Origin: Chitinophagaceae bacterium
Lineage (GTDB): Bacteria > Bacteroidota > Bacteroidia > Chitinophagales > Chitinophagaceae
DNA length: 64,000 bases
Assembly (NCBI GenBank): GCA_016702745.1
Contig: JADJDJ010000003.1
Span: forward strand, 620,001 to 684,000
Reading direction: 5' to 3'
Position numbers and translations under genes: made by a program. The notes below the pieces were generated by a model. The model saw only the letters and a program-made list of their open reading frames with translations, had not been told where the DNA came from and did no database searches. This document shows positions 18,012 through 28,301 of the stretch, piece by piece. Each line of letters opens with the position of its first letter. Position 1 is the stretch's first letter.

Positions 18012-20653
18012 ATGCTCCGTCTGTTAAAAATGCTCTTCAGCCTTGTTTTCATCCATTTTTCCCTCGTTGTTTTCCCTCAGGTAAACCCTACGCCGGCCGG
18101 AGAAAGGATGCAAGGGATGGATCAGCGCCGCAAACTGCAGGCTCAATCCCCGCTGAATAGCATCAAATTCCGCAATATAGGGCCCACGATCATGAGCGGC
18201 CGGGTAGTTGATGTAGATGTAAACCCCGAAGACCCCACAGAATTTTATGTGGCTTATGCCACGGGGGGGCTCTGGCATACCAACAATAACGGACAAAGTT
18301 TTACTCCCATTATGGACAATCTGGATATGTTGTTTATTGGTGATATCGCGGTGAATTGGGAAAAGACAACAGTCGCAAAAGGAGTATCCGTCACTGACCG
18401 CATCATCTGGGTGGGCACAGGAGAAGTGAACAGCAGCCGTTCTTCCTATGCAGGTGTCGGCATTTATAAAACAATTGACAATGGAAAAAACTGGGAATAC
18501 AAAGGATTACCGGAATCACACCATATCGGCAAAATACAGTTACACCCTACTAACGAAAATATTGCCTGGGTGGCGGTGCTCGGTCATCTTTATTCACCCA
18601 ATAAAGAAAGAGGGGTTTATAAAACTGCTGATGGCGGCAAAACATGGAAACAAACTTTGTTTGCAGATGATAATACCGGTGCTGTTGATCTGGATATCAA
18701 TACCACGAATCCAAATGAATTATATGCAGCCATGTGGTACCGGACCCGCCGGGCCTGGAAATTTGAAGAAAGCGGTAAGAGCAGCGGTATCTATAAAAGT
18801 ACCGATGGTGGTGACAACTGGACCCTGATATCTGGTCCGGGCTCAGGTTTTATGTCCGGTGATAAGATCGGTCGTATCGGATTAGCGGTTTATCCCAAAA
18901 ACCCCAACCTGGTTTGGGCAGTGGTGGATAATAATACACCCAAACCCGCCGAAATAAAAGCAAATGACAGCTTGTACAAAAAGGATCTCTTTAAAAATAT
19001 CAGCAAAGAAGAATTTGCGGCCTTAAAGACCAATCTCATTGAGACCTTTCTTCGTAAAAATGGTTTCCCCGTAAATACAATGGTAAGCAGGTGAAGGAAA
19101 TGGTGGCGGATGGAAGAGTGGCCCCTAATGCTTTATGGGATTACCTGGACAGTGATGATGGATTTCAAAACACGGGCATTGCCGGTTGTGAAGTGTACAA
19201 AAGTGAGGATGGTGGAAAGAGCTGGAAGAAATCGCATGATAAACCCATCAACATCTTCAATACCTATGGCTATTACTTCGCCAAGATTTATACATCGGCT
19301 TATAACCCGGACAAAATTTTCATCCTTGGTTTTTATGCGCAGATGTCGACCGATGGTGGCAAGACTTTCAAAACAATTGACCAGAACAATGTACATGCCG
19401 ATCACCATGCATTATGGGTCAATCCGAAAAAAGATTCTCACCTGATCAATGGCAATGATGGAGGTGCAAATATTACGTATGATAATGGTCAAAACTGGTT
19501 CAAGGCCAATATGCCGGCGGTTGGACAATTTTATGCGATAACCGTTGACGATGCCAAACCTTATAATGTATATGGTGGTTTGCAGGACAATGGCAGTTGG
19601 TGGGGACCTTCCACCCATAAAGAAGATATTGGCTGGATAGATAATGGTCAGTACCCCTATAAAGGAATCAACGGTGGAGATGGAATGCAGGCACAGGTGG
19701 ATACAAGAGACAATGCCACCGTTTATTCCGGATCACAGTTTGGGGTATACAGCCGCTATAATAAGAATGCAAGGGGCTCTCAGAAATTCATTCGTCCGCA
19801 ACATGAACTGGGAGAAAAACCGCTGCGTTTTAACTGGCAAACCCCGATCCTGCTGAGTAAGCATAATCAGGATGTATTGTTTTATGGCAGCAACCGTTTA
19901 TACCGCTCGCTGAATAAAGGTGATACCATGATTGCGATGAGCACCGATCTTACCCGTGGCCGGGTTAGTGGTAATGTGCCTTATGGTACCATCACCACTA
20001 TTTCCGAATCACCGCTTCGTTTTGGATTGATCTATACCGGAACAGATGATGGAAATATTCATCGGTCTTATGATGCTGGTTATACCTGGGAACAACTGAA
20101 CCAGACAGCTCCCCCACCCCCGCCGGTGAAAAAAGCGGCGAAGCTTCCTGCGGTGAGTGGCAAATTAGTCAGCAATCAGTTATGGGTTAGCCGCGTTACT
20201 GCTTCCCAGCACAAAGAAAGCCGAATCTATGTTTCATTAAATGGATACCGCTTCGACAATTTCGCTCCTTACCTGTACATGAGTGATGATTATGGCATGA
20301 GCTGGAAACCCATTCATAAAGAATTACCCCATGAACCCATTAATGTGGTGAAGGAAGACCCGAGGGATGAAAACATTATTTATGTTGGAACGGATGGTGG
20401 CCTCTATGTAAGTTTCGACAAGGGAGAAACTTACATGATCTGGAATGGCGGCATGCCGCAGTCAGTTCCGGTACATGATATCGCCATCCAGCCAAGAGAA
20501 AATGAAATTGTTCTGGGTACCCATGGCCGTAGTCTATTTGTATCCAAACTGGATGATATCCAGGCCCAGCGGAAAGACCCCGAATGGATAAAAAAGAAAA
20601 TGGAAAAGGAAAAGCACAAGCCGGATCCGAGTTCGACTGTGGATGATAAGTGA
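18012..20653 (+). CDS. VPS10/sortilin-type Asp-box beta-propeller protein, frame interrupted
   Basis: Exported protein of about 880 residues built from Asp-box repeats: KTIDNGKNWE, KTADGGKTWK, KSTDGGDNWT, KSEDGGKSWK and MSTDGGKTF are visible in order, giving a multi-bladed propeller. N-terminal signal MLRLLKMLFSLVFIHFSLVVF. Relatives are often called glycosyl hydrolase or BNR protein without a demonstrated reaction; peptide or glycan binding is the safer inference. The frame breaks at 19067-19070 (CCCC). One extra C turns GFPVNTMVSR-stop into GFPRKYNGKQVKEMV and joins the halves. An array of CAGTCGACAGTCAAC units starts right after the stop codon. Confidence 0.8.
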
Positions 20654-20664
20654 TCAGTCGACAG

Positions 20665-21078
20665 TCAACAGTGTTTAGTCTTGTCAGGCGAGTAGATGAT
20701 AATACTGAATAAGAGCATTAAAAAAGAGCTGATCCAGAACCAGAAGGCAACCCCGGGTGTGATTAGCATCATTTGTCCCCCTTCTGATTCCGGAATCTCT
20801 TTCACTGTTAAGAATGTCAATCCAAATAATACAGACAACAGAGAGAATACAATTCTTTCTGTTTTTTTTTGGGATGGAATCAAATAAGCTGCGAAAAAAC
20901 AGATATTTGCCAGCCAGGAAAAGAATACCGGCCAGTAGCCAATTATTCCCACCCACCCCATCAATAATGCACTGATACCCGGCGTATATTCTGCTTTAAA
21001 TACCGGAAGAAAACAGGCAATGATATACATCCACAACGGAAAAATAGTTTTCCTGGGAATGATACCGGTGTTTGTCAT
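20665..21078 (-). CDS. Small multi-pass membrane protein, unknown function
   Basis: 137 residues with four hydrophobic segments (about 14-30, 38-70, 76-95, 105-130) and no recognised domain. The start MTNTGIIPRK puts a short polar tail before the first segment. It is flanked by the VPS10 gene end and an AT-rich spacer, with no operon partner. Could be a lineage-specific orphan. Confidence 0.5.
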   Translation of the reverse strand: MTNTGIIPRKTIFPLWMYIIACFLPVFKAEYTPGISALLMGWVGIIGYWPVFFSWLANICFFAAYLIPSQKKTERIVFSLLSVLFGLTFLTVKEIPESEGGQMMLITPGVAFWFWISSFLMLLFSIIIYSPDKTKHC

Positions 21079-21197
21079 TCTTATAAAATTACAAACCCGA
21101 AATTAATCAAGGAGTAAAACGCATGCTTAAGTTCCCGTTAAAATAAGAGCGGTTATGTAGAATGAATATATTTTGCCACACGTAAATCCTTAAAGAG

Positions 21198-21244
21198 AAA
21201 GGCACTAAGAGCAAAGAAATTTAATCTCAACTCTTAGTGCCTTT
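21198..21244 (-). terminator. Long perfect hairpin after the trypsin-like gene
   Basis: A 14-base perfect inverted repeat, AAAGGCACTAAGAG (21198-21211) / CTCTTAGTGCCTTT (21231-21244), 20 bases past the gene's stop. The sequence belongs to the CTTAGTGCCTTTGTGCC class of intergenic repeats; a related single arm lies at about 47352-47383. Confidence 0.55.
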
Positions 21245-21263
21245 GTGCCTTCGTGGCAATAAA

Positions 21264-22619
21264 TTAAGCTTTCTTCCGCTTCCTGAATATCAAAAACAGC
21301 AACAATATCAGCACCAGCGCACCGCCACCGATATAATAATACATCGTCATGTCCTTCGGTTCTTTATCCAGACCACGATCAATTTTATCTTCTGTTTCCT
21401 TTATGTATTTATCAATAAAGGGGAAGGACCCATTATTTTCTTTTACTGCATCGAATTTTTCCAGTGCTTTTTTATAGCGTTCTTCATCGAAGAGATCCAG
21501 TGCTTCTTCAAAATCCAGTGAGATATCACTCATCTCGGGTTCGATTTTGGCTTTGCGGATGAACTCTTTTACAATGGTAACCGGCACAATAAAATTCATC
21601 CCCTGTACTTCTGCATTCCGCTGGTAATCGATACTGCCGAATGTAGCGAGACCAATCACTTCACCATATTCATTCAAAACCGGGCCGCCACTATTACCAT
21701 GTGTGATGGATGCATCAGTTTGTAACACTTCCCAGCCGTCTTTCATGTTCTTCTTGGCACTTACGAGACCACGGGTAAGGGTGGCTTCTGAAATAGATTC
21801 TTCAGAAATCAATGGATGGAAGGTAGCCACAGCAGGATAACCGATGGCATATACCTGGTCACCTACCCGCATTTCTTTATCATCACCAACACGGATGGTG
21901 GGATACTCATGCTTTTTAGTCAGTTTTAAAATGGCAACATCTTTACCGGGGATAGCGGCTCCCTGGGTTACCAGTTTAGCAGGGACATGCATGGGTTCAA
22001 TCTTGCCCCCCTTCCCGGAAATACCAATCACTACACTGAATTCTTTATCGATCCTTTCCACTTCCAATGTTTGTGAAAAATACCAGGAATTGGCAGTAGT
22101 CAGGTCTTTTCTTTCATCTTCCGTCAGCTTACGACCCATGCTTGCTTCAATTTCCTTGGCATCATTCGCCATGATCTCCTGGAAAGCCTGTTCAGCAAAG
22201 CTTTGTTTGGTGGATTCATCATTTTCATCCACTACGTGTGCATTGGTGATCACATACCCATCAGGGGTCACAATAAAACCAGAACCCACCATGGTAATGT
22301 CCAATTGCTTGGATATTTTCTCAGTACCCCTGGTCATGTACTTATCTATATTCTGACAAAAAGCCTTGATATAGGTACTCCAGAAAAGATCAGTGGTAAA
22401 TGTTCCTGCATTCTCCAGTTCCTGCCTGATAGCAGACGCTAGCTCTCCCGCACCGGCTTCATCGACGATAGGTTGAATTGCTGTAACTGTTCCTTTAAAT
22501 TTAGCCAGGATCATCACGGTTCCGGGCTTATTTCTTTCTGCAATCTGTACCGGGGAAAGCTTCTGGGCAAAAGAAGCAAAGGCAAAAAATGCCGGGAGGA
22601 TAAAAAGTAACTTTCTCAT
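21264..22619 (-). CDS. Membrane-anchored trypsin-like serine protease
   Basis: 451-residue exported protease. After the signal peptide (MRKLLFILPAFFAFASFAQ) come the catalytic His in TPDGYVITNAHVVDEN, Asp in GKDVAILKL and Ser in THGNSGGPVLNEYGEVIGLATFG. An unusual helical, acidic insert of roughly 75 residues lies between His and Asp. No PDZ domain is evident. The C-terminus has a single membrane span (YYYIGGGALVLILLLFLIF) and a basic tail RKRKKA, so the protease faces the periplasm. Start chosen at 22619, where the signal peptide begins; a longer in-frame start at 22703 adds an unlikely tail overlapping the neighbour. Confidence 0.8.
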   Translation of the reverse strand: MRKLLFILPAFFAFASFAQKLSPVQIAERNKPGTVMILAKFKGTVTAIQPIVDEAGAGELASAIRQELENAGTFTTDLFWSTYIKAFCQNIDKYMTRGTEKISKQLDITMVGSGFIVTPDGYVITNAHVVDENDESTKQSFAEQAFQEIMANDAKEIEASMGRKLTEDERKDLTTANSWYFSQTLEVERIDKEFSVVIGISGKGGKIEPMHVPAKLVTQGAAIPGKDVAILKLTKKHEYPTIRVGDDKEMRVGDQVYAIGYPAVATFHPLISEESISEATLTRGLVSAKKNMKDGWEVLQTDASITHGNSGGPVLNEYGEVIGLATFGSIDYQRNAEVQGMNFIVPVTIVKEFIRKAKIEPEMSDISLDFEEALDLFDEERYKKALEKFDAVKENNGSFPFIDKYIKETEDKIDRGLDKEPKDMTMYYYIGGGALVLILLLFLIFRKRKKA

Positions 22620-22699
22620 ATAACTGGTTTTGGGTATGTAAAAGGGCGGACTAAAGATAATCCACCCTTTGCAATATTTTCTACCGGAAAAACAGGAGC

Positions 22700-23983
22700 T
22701 CAAAACTGGTGAAACCGGTCATGACAGCATTTTTCCAGCATTTCGCGATCATCCGGATGGGCAATACTGATCAGGGACTTGGCTCTTTGCCGCAGGTTCT
22801 TGCCAAAAAGATAGGCCACCCCATATTCGGTAACTACATAGTGGATATGTCCACGGGTGGTAACCACCCCAGCCCCTGGTTTCAGGAAGGGAACGATCCG
22901 GTTCACCCCTTTGGCCGTGCGGCTGGTGAGGGCAATAATGGGTTTACCTCCTTCACTTAAGGCTGCACCCCGCATAAAATCCATTTGGCCACCAATGCCA
23001 CTGTATTGGGTGGTGCCAATGGAATCGGCACAGACCTGACCGGTGATATCCACTTCAATGGCACTGTTAATCGCCACCACTTTGGGGTTACGACGGATTA
23101 CATGCGGATCATTCACATAATCAATATCCAGGAATACAAAGGCCGGGTTATCGTGTACATAATCGTACAGTCTGCGGGTGCCTACCGCAAAACCGGTTAC
23201 TGTTTTATTGGGATGGATCCGCTTCATGGAATTATTGATCACATCTTTATCAAAAAGATCAATGATACCATCGCTGCACATTTCGGTATGTACGCCCAGA
23301 TTCTTATGGTTGCCCAGTGATTTTAATACGGCATCAGGTATCGTACCAATGCCCATTTGAATCGTACTGCCGTCATCAATCATTTCAGCTATTCTTTTTC
23401 CGATGGTCAGTTCTTCCGGACCTACTTTGGTACCATAATCCACTTCCGGCAGATCTTCTTCATGAAAAACCATACTGGTAAAACGCTTGGTATGTACCAG
23501 ACTATCACCATGAGTACGGGGCACCCTCGGGTTCACCTGGGCGATGATATGGGTGGCGGTATTCACGGCACTGCGGGCAATATCCACTGATACACCTAAA
23601 GAACAATAACCATGCTCATCCGGAGGAGATACCTGTACCAGGGCCACATCAATATGCATTTGCTTGCGAAACAGATCGGGGATATCACTCAGGAAGACCG
23701 GAATAAAATCAGCGCGGCCATCATTCACAGCCTTGCGGACGGATTCAGATACAAACATGCAATTGATATGAAAGGAATCCACGTACTCGGGTTTGTCCAG
23801 TTCAATATCACCCTGCACGGTGATGAAAGTAAGTTCAACGCCGCGGAGATCAGCGGCACGCTTGCCTAATTCTCGTAAAAGATATAAAGGAGTTTGGGCA
23901 CTGCCCTGTACAAATACACGATGGCCGGATTGGATGACGGACAATGCCTGTTCTGCGGTTTGATATACAACGGGTAATTTCAT
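22700..23983 (-). CDS. Acetyl-CoA hydrolase/transferase family CoA-transferase
   Basis: 427-residue cytoplasmic CoA-transferase of the Cat1/4-hydroxybutyrate CoA-transferase group. Seen motifs are IQMGIGTIPDAV, the active-site Glu region LGVHTEMCSDGI, and the CoA-binding glycine loop GIGGQMDFMRGA. Full-length for the family. It would exchange CoA between acetate and another short-chain acid; the partner acid cannot be inferred. A -7 box TAGTTTTG sits five bases upstream of the ATG. The gene is followed by the protease gene on the same strand with 80 bases between. Confidence 0.82.
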   Translation of the reverse strand: MKLPVVYQTAEQALSVIQSGHRVFVQGSAQTPLYLLRELGKRAADLRGVELTFITVQGDIELDKPEYVDSFHINCMFVSESVRKAVNDGRADFIPVFLSDIPDLFRKQMHIDVALVQVSPPDEHGYCSLGVSVDIARSAVNTATHIIAQVNPRVPRTHGDSLVHTKRFTSMVFHEEDLPEVDYGTKVGPEELTIGKRIAEMIDDGSTIQMGIGTIPDAVLKSLGNHKNLGVHTEMCSDGIIDLFDKDVINNSMKRIHPNKTVTGFAVGTRRLYDYVHDNPAFVFLDIDYVNDPHVIRRNPKVVAINSAIEVDITGQVCADSIGTTQYSGIGGQMDFMRGAALSEGGKPIIALTSRTAKGVNRIVPFLKPGAGVVTTRGHIHYVVTEYGVAYLFGKNLRQRAKSLISIAHPDDREMLEKCCHDRFHQF

Positions 23984-23987
23984 GCTG

Positions 23988-23995
23988 CAAAACTA
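23988..23995 (-). promoter_or_regulatory. Candidate -7 box of the CoA-transferase gene
   Basis: Minus strand reads TAGTTTTG, an exact TAnnTTTG match, ending four bases from the ATG at 23983; suggests a leaderless transcript. Confidence 0.4.
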
Positions 23996-24123
23996 TGAAG
24001 GTTAAAAAAGCTGCAACTGATGATGCTTATTAAAACTACTGATATGTATCAGTCTTTGTGAATGAATCGCTCAGTTGAGCCCTTCAACTATGAGGTTTTA
24101 CCCGTAGTCAGCCCTTGATTTAA

Positions 24124-24543
24124 TTACCGGGAGATCAGGTAACTGATGGGAAGCTCATAGCCTTTTAATCCTAACCCGAAAATACTTCCGACCGCTTTCG
24201 CACTAACATGTGATAGTTTACGAAAATCTTCCCGGGCATGCACATTGGAAATATGCACTTCCACTACCGGCGCTTTTATCGCAGCAATGGCATCACCGAT
24301 GGCCACTGATGTATGCGTATAACCTCCGGGATTGAATACAATGCCGTCCTGATCAAATCCCATCTGCTGAATTGCGTTGATCAGCTCACCTTCCACATTG
24401 CTTTGGTAATAGGCAAACTGAATGTCAGGGAATTTCATTTTCAATTCTTCCAGGAAAATCCCGAAAGGCTGGTTCCCGTATATATCAGTTTCCCTCTTTC
24501 CGAGCAGGTTCAGGTTAGGACCATTGATGATGGCGATCTTCAT
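24124..24543 (-). CDS. aroQ: Type II 3-dehydroquinate dehydratase
   Basis: 139-residue cytoplasmic enzyme that dehydrates 3-dehydroquinate to 3-dehydroshikimate in the shikimate pathway; type II enzymes are dodecamers. Diagnostic stretches are INGPNLNLLGKRE at the N-terminus, the catalytic Tyr loop downstream, NPGGYTHTSVAI, and EVHISNVHAREDFR with the catalytic His. Length is standard. A TAAATTCG box lies four bases upstream of the ATG. No other aromatic pathway gene lies nearby. Confidence 0.92.
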   Translation of the reverse strand: MKIAIINGPNLNLLGKRETDIYGNQPFGIFLEELKMKFPDIQFAYYQSNVEGELINAIQQMGFDQDGIVFNPGGYTHTSVAIGDAIAAIKAPVVEVHISNVHAREDFRKLSHVSAKAVGSIFGLGLKGYELPISYLISR

Positions 24544-24578
24544 GATTCGAATTTACGGGAAAAAGGGGTGAATCAGTT

Positions 24579-24605
24579 CCGCCGGCGGCTATAGCCCCGG
24601 CGGCA
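24579..24605. repeat. GC-rich palindrome
   Basis: CCGCCGG and CCGGCGG pair around CGGCTATAGC. Similar GCCGGCGG blocks recur at about 63880-63922. Confidence 0.45.
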
Positions 24606-24648
24606 GTTGAAAATAAATTGAGAATTGAAAATTGAAAGTTGAAAATGA

Positions 24649-24681
24649 CGGGTCCTCGCTGTTTGAAAAAGCAAGGACCCG
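24649..24681 (-). terminator. Hairpin between the unknown secreted gene and aroQ
   Basis: CGGGTCCT (24649-24656) pairs with AGGACCCG (24674-24681) around a 17-nt loop; on the minus strand it is followed by a T-rich tract. Confidence 0.5.
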
Positions 24682-24714
24682 GTTTAATATAACGTTCTTA
24701 CTTGGATCAGCCGC

Positions 24715-24752
24715 TCCCCTTTTCCACAGGATGCTGCGCAAGGAGTTGGGGG
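24715..24752. repeat. CCCCTTTTCC...GGATGCTGCGCAAGG element
   Basis: Copy of an intergenic element with outer arms CCCCTT / AAGGAG and centre GGATGCTGCGC, ending exactly at the stop codon of the gene at 24753. Other copies lie at 29825-29861 (inside leuC), 63557-63592 and 63704-63740 (opposite orientation). Confidence 0.65.
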
Positions 24753-25223
24753 TTAATATACCGTTACAATCGGAATGGTTTTCACCAGCACATTATCATG
24801 ATAGAACTGTACTTTCCGGATGCTTTTGTCCTTGCGTACAGTCACCATGGTTAAGGGAATCACCGTATCATCAGTAGAACCATGTTTTCTCACATTCATG
24901 TATACATGCAGGGTTCCATTATTCACCACGGTTCTTTTGATTTTCACACGGTAGACATAATTGGCTGTTTCCACTTTGGCCGCCAAAACCATTTGCTCTT
25001 CAAATGCCGGATGCATCACAGAATCATGTAAGGGTTCAAAATCACGGGCAAACACTTCTTCATTCGTGATTACCCAGAGATTGAAATCATTCAGACTAAC
25101 ATTATTATTTCTGAGTCTGTAACCGGTCAATTCGGTTACATCACCTAAAGTGGGTCCGTTAACGGGTGTACTGAAGCCTGTCAGTATTATGCCGGTCAGC
25201 AGGATGACGATTATCTTTTTCAT
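24753..25223 (-). CDS. Secreted protein of unknown function
   Basis: 156-residue protein with a signal peptide (MKKIIVILLTGIILTGFS). The rest alternates hydrophobic and polar residues as a beta-rich fold (NYVYRVKIKRTVV, TLHVYMNVRKHG, IRKVQFYHDNVLV) with no cysteines or recognised domain. No operon partner: aroQ lies downstream beyond a hairpin. Unrecognised; an envelope protein is the only inference. Confidence 0.6.
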   Translation of the reverse strand: MKKIIVILLTGIILTGFSTPVNGPTLGDVTELTGYRLRNNNVSLNDFNLWVITNEEVFARDFEPLHDSVMHPAFEEQMVLAAKVETANYVYRVKIKRTVVNNGTLHVYMNVRKHGSTDDTVIPLTMVTVRKDKSIRKVQFYHDNVLVKTIPIVTVY

Positions 25224-25439
25224 GGTTGATCAGGTTTTTGTAACCCAAAATTCCATCAGGAAAAGACAGGAGAAAAGAGCAAAGGGTGCGAATTGCGGTT
25301 TTTGCGGGTTAAACTGCGGTTTTCTGCCGGTGCTGTTAAAGAAATGTTAACGAAATCAGGAATTTTAAGCCATTTTGAACAAGAATAGCCTGATAGTTCA
25401 TGTATGAACTGTACTATGGAATGATGTTTCCGGAGAGAA

Positions 25440-26546
25440 TCAGTTCAATTGCTCCTTGATCATGGAGATGAACTCATCAAAGAGATAACGGGAATCATGC
25501 GGACCAGGAGTCGCTTCCGGGTGGTACTGAACTGAAAAAGCCGGCTTTCCCTTTACCCGGATTCCTTCAATACTCTGATCGTTGAGATTGAGATGGGTGA
25601 TTTCAATATGTTCAGCCTTCCTGACGGCTTCAGGATCTACCCCAAAGCCATGATTCTGGGTGGTGATTTCTGAACGACCACTGATCAGGTTTTTAACCGG
25701 ATGATTGAATCCGCGGTGACCATGGTGCATTTTGAAAGTGGGGATGCCATTGGCCAGGGCCAGTAACTGGTGGCCCAGACAAATACCGAATACCGGTTTA
25801 TCTGCTTTCAGAATTTCTTTTACCGTATTGATGGCATAATCCATGGGAGCCGGATCACCGGGACCATTGGAAATAAAATACCCATTAGGCTGGAACTGAT
25901 TTACTTCTTCCAGTGATGTTTTGGCAGGAAATACTTTTACATAGGCCCCTCTGTCCACCATGCATTGCAGGATATTTTTCTTCACCCCATAATCCATTAC
26001 TGCAATCCTGACTGATGCATTTTTATCACCGAGCTCATAGGCAGTTGTTGTACTCACCTTACTGGCCAGTTCCAGTCCGTCCATATTGGGAACATCCGCC
26101 AGTTGCTTTTTCAACAATTCAATGTCGGTTGTCTCAGAAGAGATGATACAGTTCATCGCGCCCTTGGTGCGGATTTGTGACACCAGTGCCCGTGTATCCA
26201 CCCCTTCAATAGAAACTATATTGTGTTTTTTCAGGTATTCATTCAGAGAACCATTGGCCAGTTTGCGGCTATAACCATCTTCCAGATTACGGCCGATCAG
26301 TCCGCTGATTTTCACAGAATCACTTTCCACATCCACATCCCTCACCCCGTAATTCCCGATATGGGCACTGTTCATGATCAGGATCTGCCCGAAATAACTG
26401 GGATCGGTAAACACTTCCTGGTAGCCGGTCATACCGGTATTAAAACAGATCTCTCCGGTAGTGGTACCAATAGCGCCAAAAGCCTGTCCATGGGCCACGG
26501 TTCCGTCTGCTAACAATAAAACTGCGGGGATAGGAGAATTGAGCAT
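25440..26546 (-). CDS. carA: Carbamoyl-phosphate synthase small subunit
   Basis: 368-residue glutaminase subunit that supplies ammonia from glutamine to CarB for carbamoyl phosphate, used in arginine and pyrimidine synthesis. The N-terminal CPSase small-chain domain has ADGTVAHGQAFG and FNTGMTGYQEVFTDPSY. The C-terminal class I amidotransferase domain has the nucleophile Cys in GICLGHQLL and the His/Glu pair in QYHPEATPGPHDS. I start at 26546 (MLNSPIPAVLLLADG), matching the family; 12 more in-frame codons exist. A TACATTTG box lies about 34 bases upstream. carB is not in this window. Confidence 0.93.
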   Translation of the reverse strand: MLNSPIPAVLLLADGTVAHGQAFGAIGTTTGEICFNTGMTGYQEVFTDPSYFGQILIMNSAHIGNYGVRDVDVESDSVKISGLIGRNLEDGYSRKLANGSLNEYLKKHNIVSIEGVDTRALVSQIRTKGAMNCIISSETTDIELLKKQLADVPNMDGLELASKVSTTTAYELGDKNASVRIAVMDYGVKKNILQCMVDRGAYVKVFPAKTSLEEVNQFQPNGYFISNGPGDPAPMDYAINTVKEILKADKPVFGICLGHQLLALANGIPTFKMHHGHRGFNHPVKNLISGRSEITTQNHGFGVDPEAVRKAEHIEITHLNLNDQSIEGIRVKGKPAFSVQYHPEATPGPHDSRYLFDEFISMIKEQLN

Positions 26547-26579
26547 GTTTTTACTTTGTTCTTTTAAAAACAAATTGTG

Positions 26580-26587
26580 CAAATGTA
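26580..26587 (-). promoter_or_regulatory. Candidate -7 box of carA
   Basis: Minus strand TACATTTG, exact TAnnTTTG, giving a predicted leader of about 25-30 nt before the chosen start at 26546. Confidence 0.4.
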
Positions 26588-26639
26588 AGGCAGTTCAGGA
26601 GAAGGGGAGGGAGAAAATTATTAGTAGTTATTCACAGAT

Positions 26640-26757
26640 GTATTATGATATTGGGATATTAAGATATTAGGGTATTGGGTATTAGTTATTGGATATTGGG
26701 CTTCCGAAAAAGGACAATTCACTCTCGACTCTCGACTCCAGACTCCCGACTCCTCCA
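26640..26757. repeat. Two short-unit arrays (ATATTGGG and GACTCTC units)
   Basis: ATATTGGGATATTAAG-type units (about 26645-26700) are followed by CTCGACTCTCGACTCC-type units (about 26720-26755). The second array ends at the stop codon of the gene at 26758. Confidence 0.6.
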
Positions 26758-28301
26758 TCACCTCCTCCCCAGCAAAAACTTCTGCCGAATCACATCCTGC
26801 ACATTCACCCCGCTGATCTTGCTTTCCAGCCAGGAGATCACATCCAGGTAAACAAAGGCGCGGGTTTCGAGGGGATTGCCTTCGAATTGCCGGAGTTCGG
26901 CCAGTAACTTTTCAAATTCAGGTTTGAGGGCAGCCGCACCCACTTTAAAAGAACGGCGCAGGAATCCGAACATGGCTTCTTCCACCTTGCTCAGGTTTTC
27001 CATCTTGGCCATGTAACGGTAGACAGATTTAATCAGGTATTCCAGCAAATCAAAATTACCCAGTTCATAATGTGCAATCAGGTGCAATAAACGGGCATAA
27101 CATTGCAGGTCGGTCCGCAGATCTCCTTTCTGGTTGATGATCCGATTGAGATAATCAATGGCTTTTTCATTATTACCACTGCCGAAATACAGACAGGCAA
27201 TCTTATAATAAAATACCAGCACGCGATGGGTATCGAGGTACAAATTATACTCATGCAGCATTTCTTCCAGGAAGGGAACCAGCCTGAGTCCCTTGGTAAA
27301 TGTTCCCTGCAAAAATAAAGATTGATCCTGGCCGTATATAAATACTGATAAGCCAAAATCCGGTTGTTCTCGTTTTCCTCCAGGTGTTTTTGTTTGGTGA
27401 ATAATTCAAACTGCCGGATGGATTTTGCCAGACGCTGATGATCCAGCAGGTTAAACTGGGCCCCCATCAGGTTATGCATACCCTTGATATAATTGGCCGT
27501 CTCTACTTTAAGCAATCCTGGAAACTCAGTAAAGAGGTCGGCCCATTTTTTAGAGTAGCGGTAATACTGTAAAAAATCCTGCCGGATGAAAGCATACCAA
27601 ACATAACTCTGGTAGAGATATAATCTTTCATAAAAACCACGGCTGCTGATTGCATTAGCAGGCAAGTGGCTGTTGAAAAAGGAATGGGCATTTTCAATAT
27701 CCTTTTCATTCCGGGCATGGCCGTGTTTAATATACCAGCTGTATAATTCCAGGGACAGGTTCGATAACTGATTGACCAGAGAGAGCTGTGCACTCACTTC
27801 ATCAGATTCCTGCCGGAGCTGCTCAGCCCGGTCCTGCATACTGCGGGTGATATATAAGGATTCAATTTTTTTCTCAAAGAATAAAGCCTGTTGCAGATAA
27901 GTCAGTTGCTGATAAGCCCGGGCCGTTTCTTTCAAGCGCTCCAGCACTTTGAGGCTTTGCAGGTACAAACCTTTATTAAATAAGATCCGGGCATGGTCCA
28001 TTTGTTCATGCAGGCGGATATCAATATTGTCTTCTTCCTTGATCAGGCGCAGACTGGAGAGGATCTGCCGGTACAAATGGGCCTTTAAATTAGATAACTG
28101 CTGCTTCCTCACCCCCTTTGCTTTTTTGAGCAGTTGGACCTCATCATACTCCGGCATTTTATCAAGGGCATCAAAGAGTTGGGTAATCTTGAGGTCCTCC
28201 GTGGCAGTGTTCCGCTTCACATAGAGCTTGAAATTCCGCTTTTCACTCTTTTCGAGCGACTTAATCAGCTGGAACAAACTATCTGTTGAACGGTTGGGCA
28301 T
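26758..28301 (-). CDS. Large alpha-helical repeat protein of unknown function, frame interrupted
   Basis: About 514 residues, entirely helical in appearance, without signal peptide or membrane segments. Repeating helix pairs (for example LKAHLYRQILSSLRLI, LYLQSLKVLERLKETA, NEKAIDYLNRIINQKGD) resemble TPR-like solenoids, so protein binding is likely, but no named family is recognised. It starts MPNRSTDSLFQLIKSLEKSEKRNFKLY. The frame breaks at 27311-27315 (five A on the plus strand). One extra base turns LYFCREHL into LYFLQGTFTKGLRLV and joins the halves. It is divergent from leuA; a link to amino acid metabolism is not implied by position alone. Confidence 0.68.
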
